From: an uncultured Oscillospiraceae bacterium
Lineage (GTDB): Bacteria; Bacillota; Clostridia; Oscillospirales; Oscillospiraceae
Assembly: GCA_944385785.1 (NCBI GenBank)
Contig: CALWYO010000126.1
Location: 1-40,873, forward strand
Reading direction: 5' to 3'
Length of the DNA: 40,873 nt
The notes under the pieces were generated by a model. It did no database searches and was not told where the DNA came from. It saw nothing but the letters and a program-made list of their open reading frames with translations. Position 1 is the stretch's first letter; every line of letters starts with the position of its first letter. Both the position numbers and the translations under genes were made by a program. Shown in pieces: positions 23,457-30,951 of this stretch.

Positions 23457-25871
23457 TCAGTTCAGCTTCCAGATATCTTCCGCATACTCGCGAATAGTCC
23501 TGTCACTGGAGAAGAAGCCTGAGCAGGCAGTATTGTGAAGAGAAATTTTACTCCACCTGATACTGTCGCCGTATATCTTCTCCAATTTATGCCATTCGTC
23601 TACATACGGGGCGAAATCCTTCAGCACAAAGAACTCATCGTTATTACGCATCAGATTATCGTATATTATATTGAAATTTCCAGACAGTCTGGCAAAGGTT
23701 CCGTCTACAAGCTGATCCACGACTTTTTTAAGGCGTGGGTCATTATTATACTCGTCCCAGGCAAAATAGTTGCCTTCTCTCTTATACTGGTCAATTCTCT
23801 CTGAGGTCAGGCCGAAAATAGCTATGTTGTCATCGCCGACCCTGTCTACAATCTCAACGGTAGAGCCGTCCAGAGTACCCAGCGTCAGGGCGCCGTTCAT
23901 CATAAATTTCATATTTCCAGTGCCTGAAGCCTCCATACCAGCTGTGGATATCTGTTCGCTGATATCGGCAGCAGGGTAAATAAGTTGTGCATTGGATACG
24001 GAGAAATTGGGCACAAACGCCACCTTTATCCGTCCTCTTACCCGCGGGTCGTTGTTAACCACATCAGCCACCGAGTTTACAAGACGTATTACATCTTTTG
24101 CAAACTCATATCCCTGAGCCGCCTTTCCACCGAAAATAAATGTGGACGGGCGGACGTCAAAACTGCTGTCGGAAATGAGACGGTTATAGATATCCATAAC
24201 CTTGAATATGTTCAGAAGCTGTCTCTTATAGGCGTGGAATCTCTTTACCTGAATATCAAATATTGAGTCGGTGTCCACCAGAGTGCCTGTTGTTTCCTTA
24301 ATATACCTGGCCAGCCGCTCTTTATTGGCCTTCTTGCTCTTCATGGCCCCCTCTAAAAAGGAGGCGTCGTTTTCGAAGGCTGTAAGACGCGAGAGCTCGT
24401 CGGCGTTAGTCATCCATCCGTCGCCAATGGCTGAAGTTATGAGTTTTGCATACGTGGGATTAGCTTCCGCCAGGAAACGCCGGTGGGATATTCCGTTAGT
24501 CTTATTGTTGAATTTTTCCGGGGTGAGATTATAGAAATCCGACAGGACCCTGTCCTTTAAAATCTCAGTATGGAGCTTGGCCACGCCGTTTACGGAATGG
24601 CCCGCTATTATGGACAAGTTTGCCGTACGCACCTGTCCGTCCCAGAGTATCGCCGTATTTTTCAGCAGTTCCTGCCAATTTCCCATCTTTGGGAAGGCCT
24701 CTCTATAGCGCCTGTCGATCTCCTCCACAAAGTCGTAGACTCTCGGCAAAAGCTCATGGAACATGTCTATTGGCCACTTCTCCATGGCCTCCGGCAAAAT
24801 TGTGTGATTGGTGTAAGACACGCTTCTGACGGTGATGTCCCAGGCGGTGTCCCAGTCAAGGCCCTCTTCGTCTATAAGCCGGCGCATAAGCTCAGGAGCG
24901 CACAGAGCCGGATGCGTATCGTTGGTGTGTATTGCCACAAGGTCAGGGAACCTCTTCCAGTCCGTTCCGTAGTCCTCCTTAAATGACTTTATAATATCAG
25001 CAATACCGGCGGAGACAAACAGGTATTCCTGCTTCAGCCTGAGAACTTTGCCGGGATCAGCATTGTCGTTTGGATATAAAATACTGGTTATGGCCTCTAC
25101 TCCGGCTCTGTACTTAACTGCTCCAGCGTAGTCGCCTTTATTGAAAGCGTCCATGTCGAACCGCTCTTCACATGGTTCCGCACTCCACAGGCGCAGATTA
25201 TTCACCGTCGTACCGCCATATCCTACAATCGGCACGTCATACGGCATCGCCAGGATGGTCTCGCCGCCCTCCCAGTCGAAATTCATCTTGCCGTCCTCAT
25301 ATTTTCTGTGTACAGTACCTCCAAAGCGCACCTCTATAGCGTCTTCAGGCTTCTGTACTTCCCAGGGATAGGCGTTGTCAAGCCAGCTGTCCGGAAGTTC
25401 TACCTGCCGGCCGTCGATAATCTCCTGCTTAAAGAGGCCGTAGCGGTAACGTATCCCGTTGCCATGGCCTGAATATCCAAGGCTGGCCAGGGAATCCACA
25501 AGACAGGCGGCCAGCCTTCCAAGGCCGCCGTTGCCCAGGCCTGGATCGTGCTCTTCTCTGCAGAGCTCTTCAAAATCTACGCCCAGGTCGCGAAGGCCGT
25601 CCACTACTATATCTCTGATTCCGAAATTTATAAGGTAGTTCTCCAGAAGTCTGCCTATAAGAAATTCCATTGAAAAATAATAGACTTTCTTTTTGTTGTT
25701 CTCCACGGCGCGTCTGTCGCTGTCCGTCCTAATCTGCCTGGCTACGCCGGCCACCATTCTCGCCAGCACGTAATATTTGTCCTGTAGCCCGCATTCCTCA
25801 AGTTCTTTACCAAGTGTGGTTTTCGTAGCGTTCCTGAATCTCTGGATAAAATCCTGTTTGTCCTTAAACAT
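23457..25871 (-). CDS. glgP: Glycogen phosphorylase
   Basis: An 804-residue GT35 enzyme releasing glucose-1-phosphate from glycogen ends. The pyridoxal-phosphate lysine is K655 in GTGNMKF. The N-terminal [15 protein letters not shown] segment and the active-site [13 protein letters not shown] region are intact. AAAGGAG sits before the ATG. It lies 12 bp after glgB. Having a degradative enzyme inside the same operon as glgC/glgA means synthesis and breakdown are transcribed together and must be balanced by enzyme-level control. Confidence 0.97.
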   Translation of the reverse strand: MFKDKQDFIQRFRNATKTTLGKELEECGLQDKYYVLARMVAGVARQIRTDSDRRAVENNKKKVYYFSMEFLIGRLLENYLINFGIRDIVVDGLRDLGVDFEELCREEHDPGLGNGGLGRLAACLVDSLASLGYSGHGNGIRYRYGLFKQEIIDGRQVELPDSWLDNAYPWEVQKPEDAIEVRFGGTVHRKYEDGKMNFDWEGGETILAMPYDVPIVGYGGTTVNNLRLWSAEPCEERFDMDAFNKGDYAGAVKYRAGVEAITSILYPNDNADPGKVLRLKQEYLFVSAGIADIIKSFKEDYGTDWKRFPDLVAIHTNDTHPALCAPELMRRLIDEEGLDWDTAWDITVRSVSYTNHTILPEAMEKWPIDMFHELLPRVYDFVEEIDRRYREAFPKMGNWQELLKNTAILWDGQVRTANLSIIAGHSVNGVAKLHTEILKDRVLSDFYNLTPEKFNNKTNGISHRRFLAEANPTYAKLITSAIGDGWMTNADELSRLTAFENDASFLEGAMKSKKANKERLARYIKETTGTLVDTDSIFDIQVKRFHAYKRQLLNIFKVMDIYNRLISDSSFDVRPSTFIFGGKAAQGYEFAKDVIRLVNSVADVVNNDPRVRGRIKVAFVPNFSVSNAQLIYPAADISEQISTAGMEASGTGNMKFMMNGALTLGTLDGSTVEIVDRVGDDNIAIFGLTSERIDQYKREGNYFAWDEYNNDPRLKKVVDQLVDGTFARLSGNFNIIYDNLMRNNDEFFVLKDFAPYVDEWHKLEKIYGDSIRWSKISLHNTACSGFFSSDRTIREYAEDIWKLN

Positions 25872-25883
25872 ACTTTCTCCTTT

Positions 25884-27803
25884 TTATACGTCACTCTTGT
25901 CCTGTATCTGCTCCAGCTCCCGGCGGCCAACTCTCTTCAACACGACCCCTCCAATAGGCGGAGTTCTTATCACGACGGAGTCTTTCATGCCGTGGTACGG
26001 TACCGGTTCGCTGGTGATATAGCCTGGATTAGTTCTGCCCGATCCGCCAAATTCAGGCCTGTCAGAACTGAAAACTTCTTTATAAACGCCCTTCTTTGGC
26101 ACTCCTATTCTGAACTCGTTATAAGTCTCAGGGACAAAGTTCAGCAGAACTACAAGATCGTCTATAGGCCGCTTTCCATGCCTGATAAATGTAAGTATTG
26201 ACTGCGCGGAGTCATCTGCATCCAACCAGGTAAAACCGTCCCAGGTGTAGTTCTTCTGCCACAGCGCCCCCTCGCTATTATAGAATGCATTCAGTGCTTT
26301 TATAAAGTCCTGATGCTTCTGATGTGCCTCATAGTCGAGAAGAAACCACTGGATTCCCTCGTAATATCTCCACTCTATAAATTGAGCGATCTCACTACCC
26401 ATAAAGTTGTGTTTAGCACCGGGGTGAAGGATCTGGTACATGGCCAATATCCTCATACCGGCAAATTGACGCCAGTAATCCCCAGGCATTCTCTCAATAA
26501 GAGAGCTCTTTCCATGCACCACTTCATCATGGGACAGCGCCAGGACAAAGTTTTCGTTAAAGGCATACATCATGGAAAAAGTGAGCAGATTGTGATTTCC
26601 CGGCCGGAATGGAAAATCTGTTTTCATATAATTCAAAGTGTCGTGCATCCAGCCCATGTCCCATTTATAGTGGAATCCCAGGCCGCCGTCTTCCGGAGGA
26701 TACGTAACCAGCGGCCAGGCGGTGCTCTCCTCGGCAATCATCATCACGTCGGGGTAATGCTGTTCCACCGACTTATTTATCTGCTTTACAAAATCTATGG
26801 AGACCAGGTCTTCCTCAGTACCTTTTTCATTATATTTTTTCAAAGCGGGGTCATCTATACCGAAATTCAAATACAGCATACTGGTGACACCGTCGACCCG
26901 AATGCCGTCGGCATGGTATTTCTCTATCCAATACATGGCGTTGGATATGAGAAAACTCCGCACTTCCCCGCGTCCCACGTCGAATTTATACGTTCCCCAC
27001 TGGGCGTGGTCTTCTTTTTCGTACAGTTTACCGCCCACAAAATTTCCAAGTCCGTGGGCGTCCCTGCAGAAGTGGCCAGGCACCCAGTCCAGAATAACCC
27101 CCAGTCCGGCCCTATGGCAGGAGTCCATAAAGTACATAAAATCCTGTGGAGTCCCATAGCGGGACGTAGGGGCATAGTACCCTGTTATCTGGTATCCCCA
27201 GGATCCGTCAAAGGGGTGCTCCATCACAGGCATCAGCTCCAGATGGCTGTAGCCCATCTCAACCGCATATGGTACAAGGCTTTCTGCAAGCTGCCTATAG
27301 GTATAATAGCTTCCGTCCTCATTGCGCTTCCAGGAGCCCAAATGCACTTCGTAAATATTTAAAGGCCGCTCCATGTGATTGCCTTTGGATCTGCGGGTGA
27401 GCCACGCCCTGTCCCCCCAGCTGTAATCATCTATATCCCAGACTACTGACGCAGTCTCAGGCGGCTGTTGGGCATAAAAGGCGCAGGGATCAGCTTTATA
27501 AAGGAGCTCTCCGCCCTCTGTTTCCACCACATATTTATATAAATCGCCGGATTTTACATCCGGTATAAATAAATGCCATACCCCTGCCGTATTGGTCGGG
27601 AGCATGGCATATCTATTTGCATCCCAGTCACAGAAGTTGCCAGTGACTCGGACCGACTTTGCACCCGGCGCCCAGACTGCAAAATTGCAGCCGTCCACGC
27701 CTTTTTCATTTCCAAGATGGGCGCCTAATTTTTCAAAGCAGGAATACCAGCGTCCTTTCTTGAAAAGCTCTCTCTCTTCTTTTGAAAGCAGACTGCGCTT
27801 CAT
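25884..27803 (-). CDS. glgB: 1,4-alpha-glucan branching enzyme
   Basis: A 639-residue GH13 branching enzyme forming alpha-1,6 branches. A CBM48 N-domain spans about 30-120. The catalytic residues are D304 in IRVDGV, E358 in MIAEES and D426 in LSHDEVVH. I chose ATG 27803, preceded by AAGGATGGGG; the upstream GTG at 27839 has no ribosome-binding site. It is the first gene of the glg operon and lies just downstream of a strong promoter. Confidence 0.96.
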   Translation of the reverse strand: MKRSLLSKEERELFKKGRWYSCFEKLGAHLGNEKGVDGCNFAVWAPGAKSVRVTGNFCDWDANRYAMLPTNTAGVWHLFIPDVKSGDLYKYVVETEGGELLYKADPCAFYAQQPPETASVVWDIDDYSWGDRAWLTRRSKGNHMERPLNIYEVHLGSWKRNEDGSYYTYRQLAESLVPYAVEMGYSHLELMPVMEHPFDGSWGYQITGYYAPTSRYGTPQDFMYFMDSCHRAGLGVILDWVPGHFCRDAHGLGNFVGGKLYEKEDHAQWGTYKFDVGRGEVRSFLISNAMYWIEKYHADGIRVDGVTSMLYLNFGIDDPALKKYNEKGTEEDLVSIDFVKQINKSVEQHYPDVMMIAEESTAWPLVTYPPEDGGLGFHYKWDMGWMHDTLNYMKTDFPFRPGNHNLLTFSMMYAFNENFVLALSHDEVVHGKSSLIERMPGDYWRQFAGMRILAMYQILHPGAKHNFMGSEIAQFIEWRYYEGIQWFLLDYEAHQKHQDFIKALNAFYNSEGALWQKNYTWDGFTWLDADDSAQSILTFIRHGKRPIDDLVVLLNFVPETYNEFRIGVPKKGVYKEVFSSDRPEFGGSGRTNPGYITSEPVPYHGMKDSVVIRTPPIGGVVLKRVGRRELEQIQDKSDV

Positions 27804-27898
27804 AGTGACCCCATCCTTTTCTTCAAATCTTATAGACACGAAAAACAGCGAAAAAGCAGGTAAATCCCGCTATCACGGCAGTCCGATTATCCTCTATA

Positions 27899-27927
27899 AT
27901 TATACCATTTGCCTATACCTTTGTCCA
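27899..27927 (-). promoter_or_regulatory. Promoter of the glycogen operon
   Basis: On the minus strand, TGGACA (27922-27927), a 17-bp spacer and a perfect TATAAT (27899-27904) lie about 95 bp upstream of glgB and right after the stop of the preceding membrane-protein gene. The leader of about 85 nt contains a weak 5-bp hairpin (27856-27870) followed by a T5 run. Confidence 0.75.
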
Positions 27928-27943
27928 CCATTTTCCACTCTTT

Positions 27944-28783
27944 TCATGTGCCCTGCCTATTCTCTCCACTATCCGCCTCTCTGACGTCCTTCCCATCATC
28001 AATGGTACTATCGATTGGGCTGAGTCCGGCAATAAATCTTGCCGTGTTCTGGGCAATATACACCGCCATTGCGATTTTGAAAATTGCCAGGCTCCAGTGG
28101 CTCTCCCCTGGCACGGTCATAATCAGAAGGTAAATTGAAATCAGGCCAAAACATATAGTAGGTCCAACTTTCCCGCGTCCATATATATATCCTGCCATAT
28201 AGTAGAAGCTCAGCGCCGCCGCCGCAAAACCATAGCAGGAAAAGCAGTACTCCAGAAGGGTTGGATTTCCAGCGTTTTCCCTATAAAGCAAAACCATCCA
28301 GTAGCAGAAGAAAATGGACGGCAAAACACTTGTCAGGTAAATTGCGCTCCCCTCTTTTTGAGTGTAGCTGTGGAGCACCGTGCTGACCACCGACAGCCCC
28401 GAGATTATCATAAGAGCGTAAAAAACCCAGGCCACATATCCGCTTATACCCATGCAATCCCCAGAAAAGGCAAATACCACCCCCAGGGTGCAGCCTGCAA
28501 TACCCAATAGCGCCGAAAGCGCAAATGAGCCATAATTTCCAATATAAAAGGCTTTTCTGTATATTTCCGGAGCCGTCCTCCTTCTGGAGACGAGTATGGC
28601 AAAAACAACCGCCACTATTGCTACGACGGCAGTTAATGATATAATGGCTGTGGTAAATACATCTCCGCTCTTAGGAAGCCCTGTTGCTTCTTCGAAAGAT
28701 GTATTCAACTCTTTCCACCTTATAAAGCCTCCCAGGGCCCCAAGCAAAAGCGCCGCTGCCGGCGCTGTCCAATATCTACGCAT
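27944..28783 (-). CDS. Polytopic membrane protein of unknown function
   Basis: A 279-residue protein with about seven hydrophobic segments (roughly residues 8-20, 45-66, 83-107, 116-135, 150-166, 180-200 and 207-226, plus a possible eighth near 233-250). The C-terminal tail of about 30 residues is hydrophilic and acidic. I recognise no family motif. AGGAA precedes the ATG by 6 bp. It is upstream of the glycogen operon on the same strand, but a dedicated glg promoter lies between, so cotranscription is not certain. It is divergent from the spoIID-like gene. Whether it has a link to sporulation or the envelope is unknown. Confidence 0.75.
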   Translation of the reverse strand: MRRYWTAPAAALLLGALGGFIRWKELNTSFEEATGLPKSGDVFTTAIISLTAVVAIVAVVFAILVSRRRTAPEIYRKAFYIGNYGSFALSALLGIAGCTLGVVFAFSGDCMGISGYVAWVFYALMIISGLSVVSTVLHSYTQKEGSAIYLTSVLPSIFFCYWMVLLYRENAGNPTLLEYCFSCYGFAAAALSFYYMAGYIYGRGKVGPTICFGLISIYLLIMTVPGESHWSLAIFKIAMAVYIAQNTARFIAGLSPIDSTIDDGKDVREADSGENRQGT

Positions 28784-28900
28784 AATGTTCCTACCATTAA
28801 AATAAGATTTTTATGTCAACAGTTATAACACCCTTGATATCTTTTATTATTTTACATCAGTACGGCGCGTCAAGTCAATGGCGCCGGGAAAGGAATCTCC

Positions 28901-29947
28901 ATGAAACGCACAACCATAATCTCTTTAGTGCTGGTGTTTCTGGCTGTGGCGGTACCACTGCTGGTCTCCTCGTTTGTCAAGCCCGGAAGAGAAAACAACG
29001 CTGCAAGTCAGCAATTAGAGTCCCCTTCAGGCGTATCTACGGAAAGCAGTCCCAGCGCAGGCGCAGTTGGATTCGATCAGAACTTTTCAATAGAATTTAA
29101 AAATGGTTCAGAGATTTCAGAAATTTCAATGGCGGAGTATCTGATAGGCGCGGTTGCAGCTGAAATGCCGGCCTCATTTGAGCTGGGCGCGCTTCAGGCC
29201 CAGGCAGTTGCCCTCCGTACATATACGCTTCAAAAAATGCTCTCCGGACGTTCCGAGGCTCATCCCGACGCCGATATCTGTTCAGACAGCACCTGCTGCG
29301 CCGCCTGGCGGTCTGTGGAGCAGCTTAAAGAAAACTGGGGCGCGGATTTCGACACATACTATGAGAAGATATGTAATGCCGTTGAATCCACAGACGGTGT
29401 CTGTGTTACATATGAGGGACAGCCTGCCCAGGCCGTATTTCACTCCTCATCAGCCGGCATGACCGAAGAGAGCGGCGCCATATGGTCTGCGTCTCTTCCA
29501 TATCTTGTGCCTGTAGAAAGCCCCGAAGACGAAAAGCAGGTGCCAAACTATGTGTCTGAAGTCTCCGTGTCATTCAGCGACTTTCAGGAAACCGTAAACG
29601 CCATGTATCCAGAGGCAGATTTTGACAGCGCTCCCCAGGAGTGGATAGGCGATATCATTTTGACCAGCAGCGGAAGGGTGGATTATGTGACTATCGGAGG
29701 TGTACAAGTCTCCGGCACCTCACTGCGTTCCATGTTCGGCCTCAGAAGCACCGCCGTTCAGATAGACGTCACCGATTCCGCCGTTGTATTCACCGTTACC
29801 GGCTATGGTCACGGCGTGGGCATGAGTCAATATGGGGCAAACGCCATGGCAGAAGATGGGAGCTCATGGCAGGAAATTCTTCTGTGGTATTATCCCGGTA
29901 CGGAGCTCTCTAACGCCAGTAGTTTTGCAGACTTATCCAACGGGTGA
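28901..29947 (+). CDS. spoIID: SpoIID-like sporulation lytic transglycosylase
   Basis: A 348-residue protein with an N-terminal membrane anchor (about residues 5-24) and an extracytoplasmic SpoIID/LytB domain. SpoIID cleaves peptidoglycan glycan strands denuded by SpoIIP during engulfment. The putative catalytic glutamate is E88 in AAEMP. Residues H121, C127 and C133 have the spacing of the zinc site described in the Clostridioides difficile enzyme. The C-terminal GYGHGVGMSQYGA signature is at 301-313. GAAAGGA precedes the ATG. The gene is alone on its strand, with no spoIIM or spoIIP beside it. It supports a spore-forming host. I found no convincing sigma-E promoter. Confidence 0.88.
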   Translation: MKRTTIISLVLVFLAVAVPLLVSSFVKPGRENNAASQQLESPSGVSTESSPSAGAVGFDQNFSIEFKNGSEISEISMAEYLIGAVAAEMPASFELGALQAQAVALRTYTLQKMLSGRSEAHPDADICSDSTCCAAWRSVEQLKENWGADFDTYYEKICNAVESTDGVCVTYEGQPAQAVFHSSSAGMTEESGAIWSASLPYLVPVESPEDEKQVPNYVSEVSVSFSDFQETVNAMYPEADFDSAPQEWIGDIILTSSGRVDYVTIGGVQVSGTSLRSMFGLRSTAVQIDVTDSAVVFTVTGYGHGVGMSQYGANAMAEDGSSWQEILLWYYPGTELSNASSFADLSNG

Positions 29948-30259
29948 ATTTAAAGTAAGAGCGGCGGAAGGTAATATGCTCTCCGCCCGAGACTGTCAAA
30001 AAACTTCCCCGAAGGAAAATCTCGCTTAAGTTCCGTCATCCGCAGATGACGGAATAAAATCAAAATCCGTCATTACTGGCGACATGTGCGTCAGAAATGA
30101 CACTCCTCAGGGCCGCAAGTGCGGGGGGCCTCTTGCAGAGGACAAAACCTGCGCGCAGCGAACTGCATCTTATTACTCGAAAAAGTGTCGAAGCCACTTT
30201 TTCGAAAGGCAGCGGCGGAAGGTATATTACCTTCCGCCGCAAAAATTTTATGCCGTTTA
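29948..30259. repeat. Hairpin array in the convergent intergenic region
   Basis: These 312 gene-free bases contain at least six inverted repeats: 30031-30054 (10-bp stem), 30069-30101 (about 12 bp with one mismatch), 30113-30124 (CCGC/GCGG), 30129-30141 (CCTCT/AGAGG), 30177-30205 (11 bp) and 30212-30240 (13 bp). The motif GCGGCGGAAGGTA occurs near both ends (about 29961 and 30212). The density exceeds what two terminators require and suggests a composite palindromic element. Whether it is dispersed elsewhere in the genome cannot be seen here. Confidence 0.55.
30212..30240. terminator. Terminator between spoIID-like gene and histidine phosphatase
   Basis: A perfect 13-bp stem (arms 30212-30224 and 30228-30240, loop TAT) lies 19 bp beyond the phosphatase stop. 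It is followed on + by AAAAATTTT and on - by TGCCTTTCG. It can end the leftward phosphatase transcript and possibly the rightward one as well. Confidence 0.6.
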
Positions 30260-30844
30260 TTACTGCGAGTCTCTTTTTATCAGGTGTGAAAACTCCTCCG
30301 CCGTAAGGTTGTAGTCCAGAACGCTAAAATCTGTCCCGTCCGCCGGCTCCAACACAGATATACACGCGTTTTTAAGCCTGGTTTTTCCGCTGCCAATCCT
30401 GCCGCCGGTAAGCTCCTTCAGTAGAGCGTTTATGGATCCGCCGTGGGATACTGCCGCAAAATCCCCTTTTAGCTCTTTTGCCAGCTCTTTTAGAGCGTCA
30501 AGCATCCGGCGCGCCACCTGGTCCAGAGGTTCCAGATTCGTGGTGTACTTCTCAGGGTTGAATATGTCCACCACTTTTCCCGATATATCTCCAAAGTCTC
30601 TCTCTATAAGCCCCTGTTTTATAATCACCTGAACGCCGGCTGCGCTGCCTATTGCCTTTGCTGTATCCACAGCTCTTGAAAGAGGGCTTGAGGCCACGGC
30701 CTTCAGGCTTATGCCCTCAAAAGCCCTGGCGCACTGCTCCACCTGGGCACGCCCCTCAGGCGAAAGCGGCACGTCCTCTCTGCCCTGTATTCTGTTTTCT
30801 CTGTTCCACGCCGTTTCGCCGTGGCGGATAAGGTAAATTCTCAT
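30260..30844 (-). CDS. Histidine phosphatase family protein (phosphoglycerate mutase-like)
   Basis: A 194-residue branch-1 histidine phosphatase. The phosphohistidine motif LIRHGET has H8, with R7, R57 in SPLSRA, E81 in IERDFG and the second histidine H134 in VSHGGS. The family includes cofactor-dependent phosphoglycerate mutases, CobC-type phosphatases and broad-specificity phosphatases; the short length favours a phosphatase rather than glycolytic mutase. I chose ATG 30844, with GAGGAG 7 bp upstream, instead of the longer frame from 30889. A weak promoter-like TTGCGG-17-TATCAT lies just upstream. No operon partner. Confidence 0.85.
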   Translation of the reverse strand: MRIYLIRHGETAWNRENRIQGREDVPLSPEGRAQVEQCARAFEGISLKAVASSPLSRAVDTAKAIGSAAGVQVIIKQGLIERDFGDISGKVVDIFNPEKYTTNLEPLDQVARRMLDALKELAKELKGDFAAVSHGGSINALLKELTGGRIGSGKTRLKNACISVLEPADGTDFSVLDYNLTAEEFSHLIKRDSQ

Positions 30845-30910
30845 GACGCACTCTCCTCTGCGTTTCTTCAGCCATGATACCACACGCATCGCAGCGCCGC
30901 AATATAAAAT

Positions 30911-30940
30911 AGGAGGCTCCCGCCTTTGCAGGAGCCTCCT
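30911..30940 (-). terminator. Terminator of the choice-of-anchor SLH protein
   Basis: A perfect 10-bp stem (arms 30911-30920 and 30931-30940) lies 11 bp past the stop on the minus strand and is followed by ATTTTATATT. Confidence 0.7.
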
Positions 30941-30951
30941 TTGGGTATTTA

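Noticed and set aside
26313..27362. 349-codon plus-strand frame opposite glgB
   Set aside because: Antisense shadow of a conserved gene; histidine- and valine-rich translation without recognisable motif.
28801..28900. Possible sigma-E promoter before the spoIID-like gene (ATATC-13-CATCAGT)
   Set aside because: Both boxes deviate and the spacer is short; not strong enough to list as a feature.
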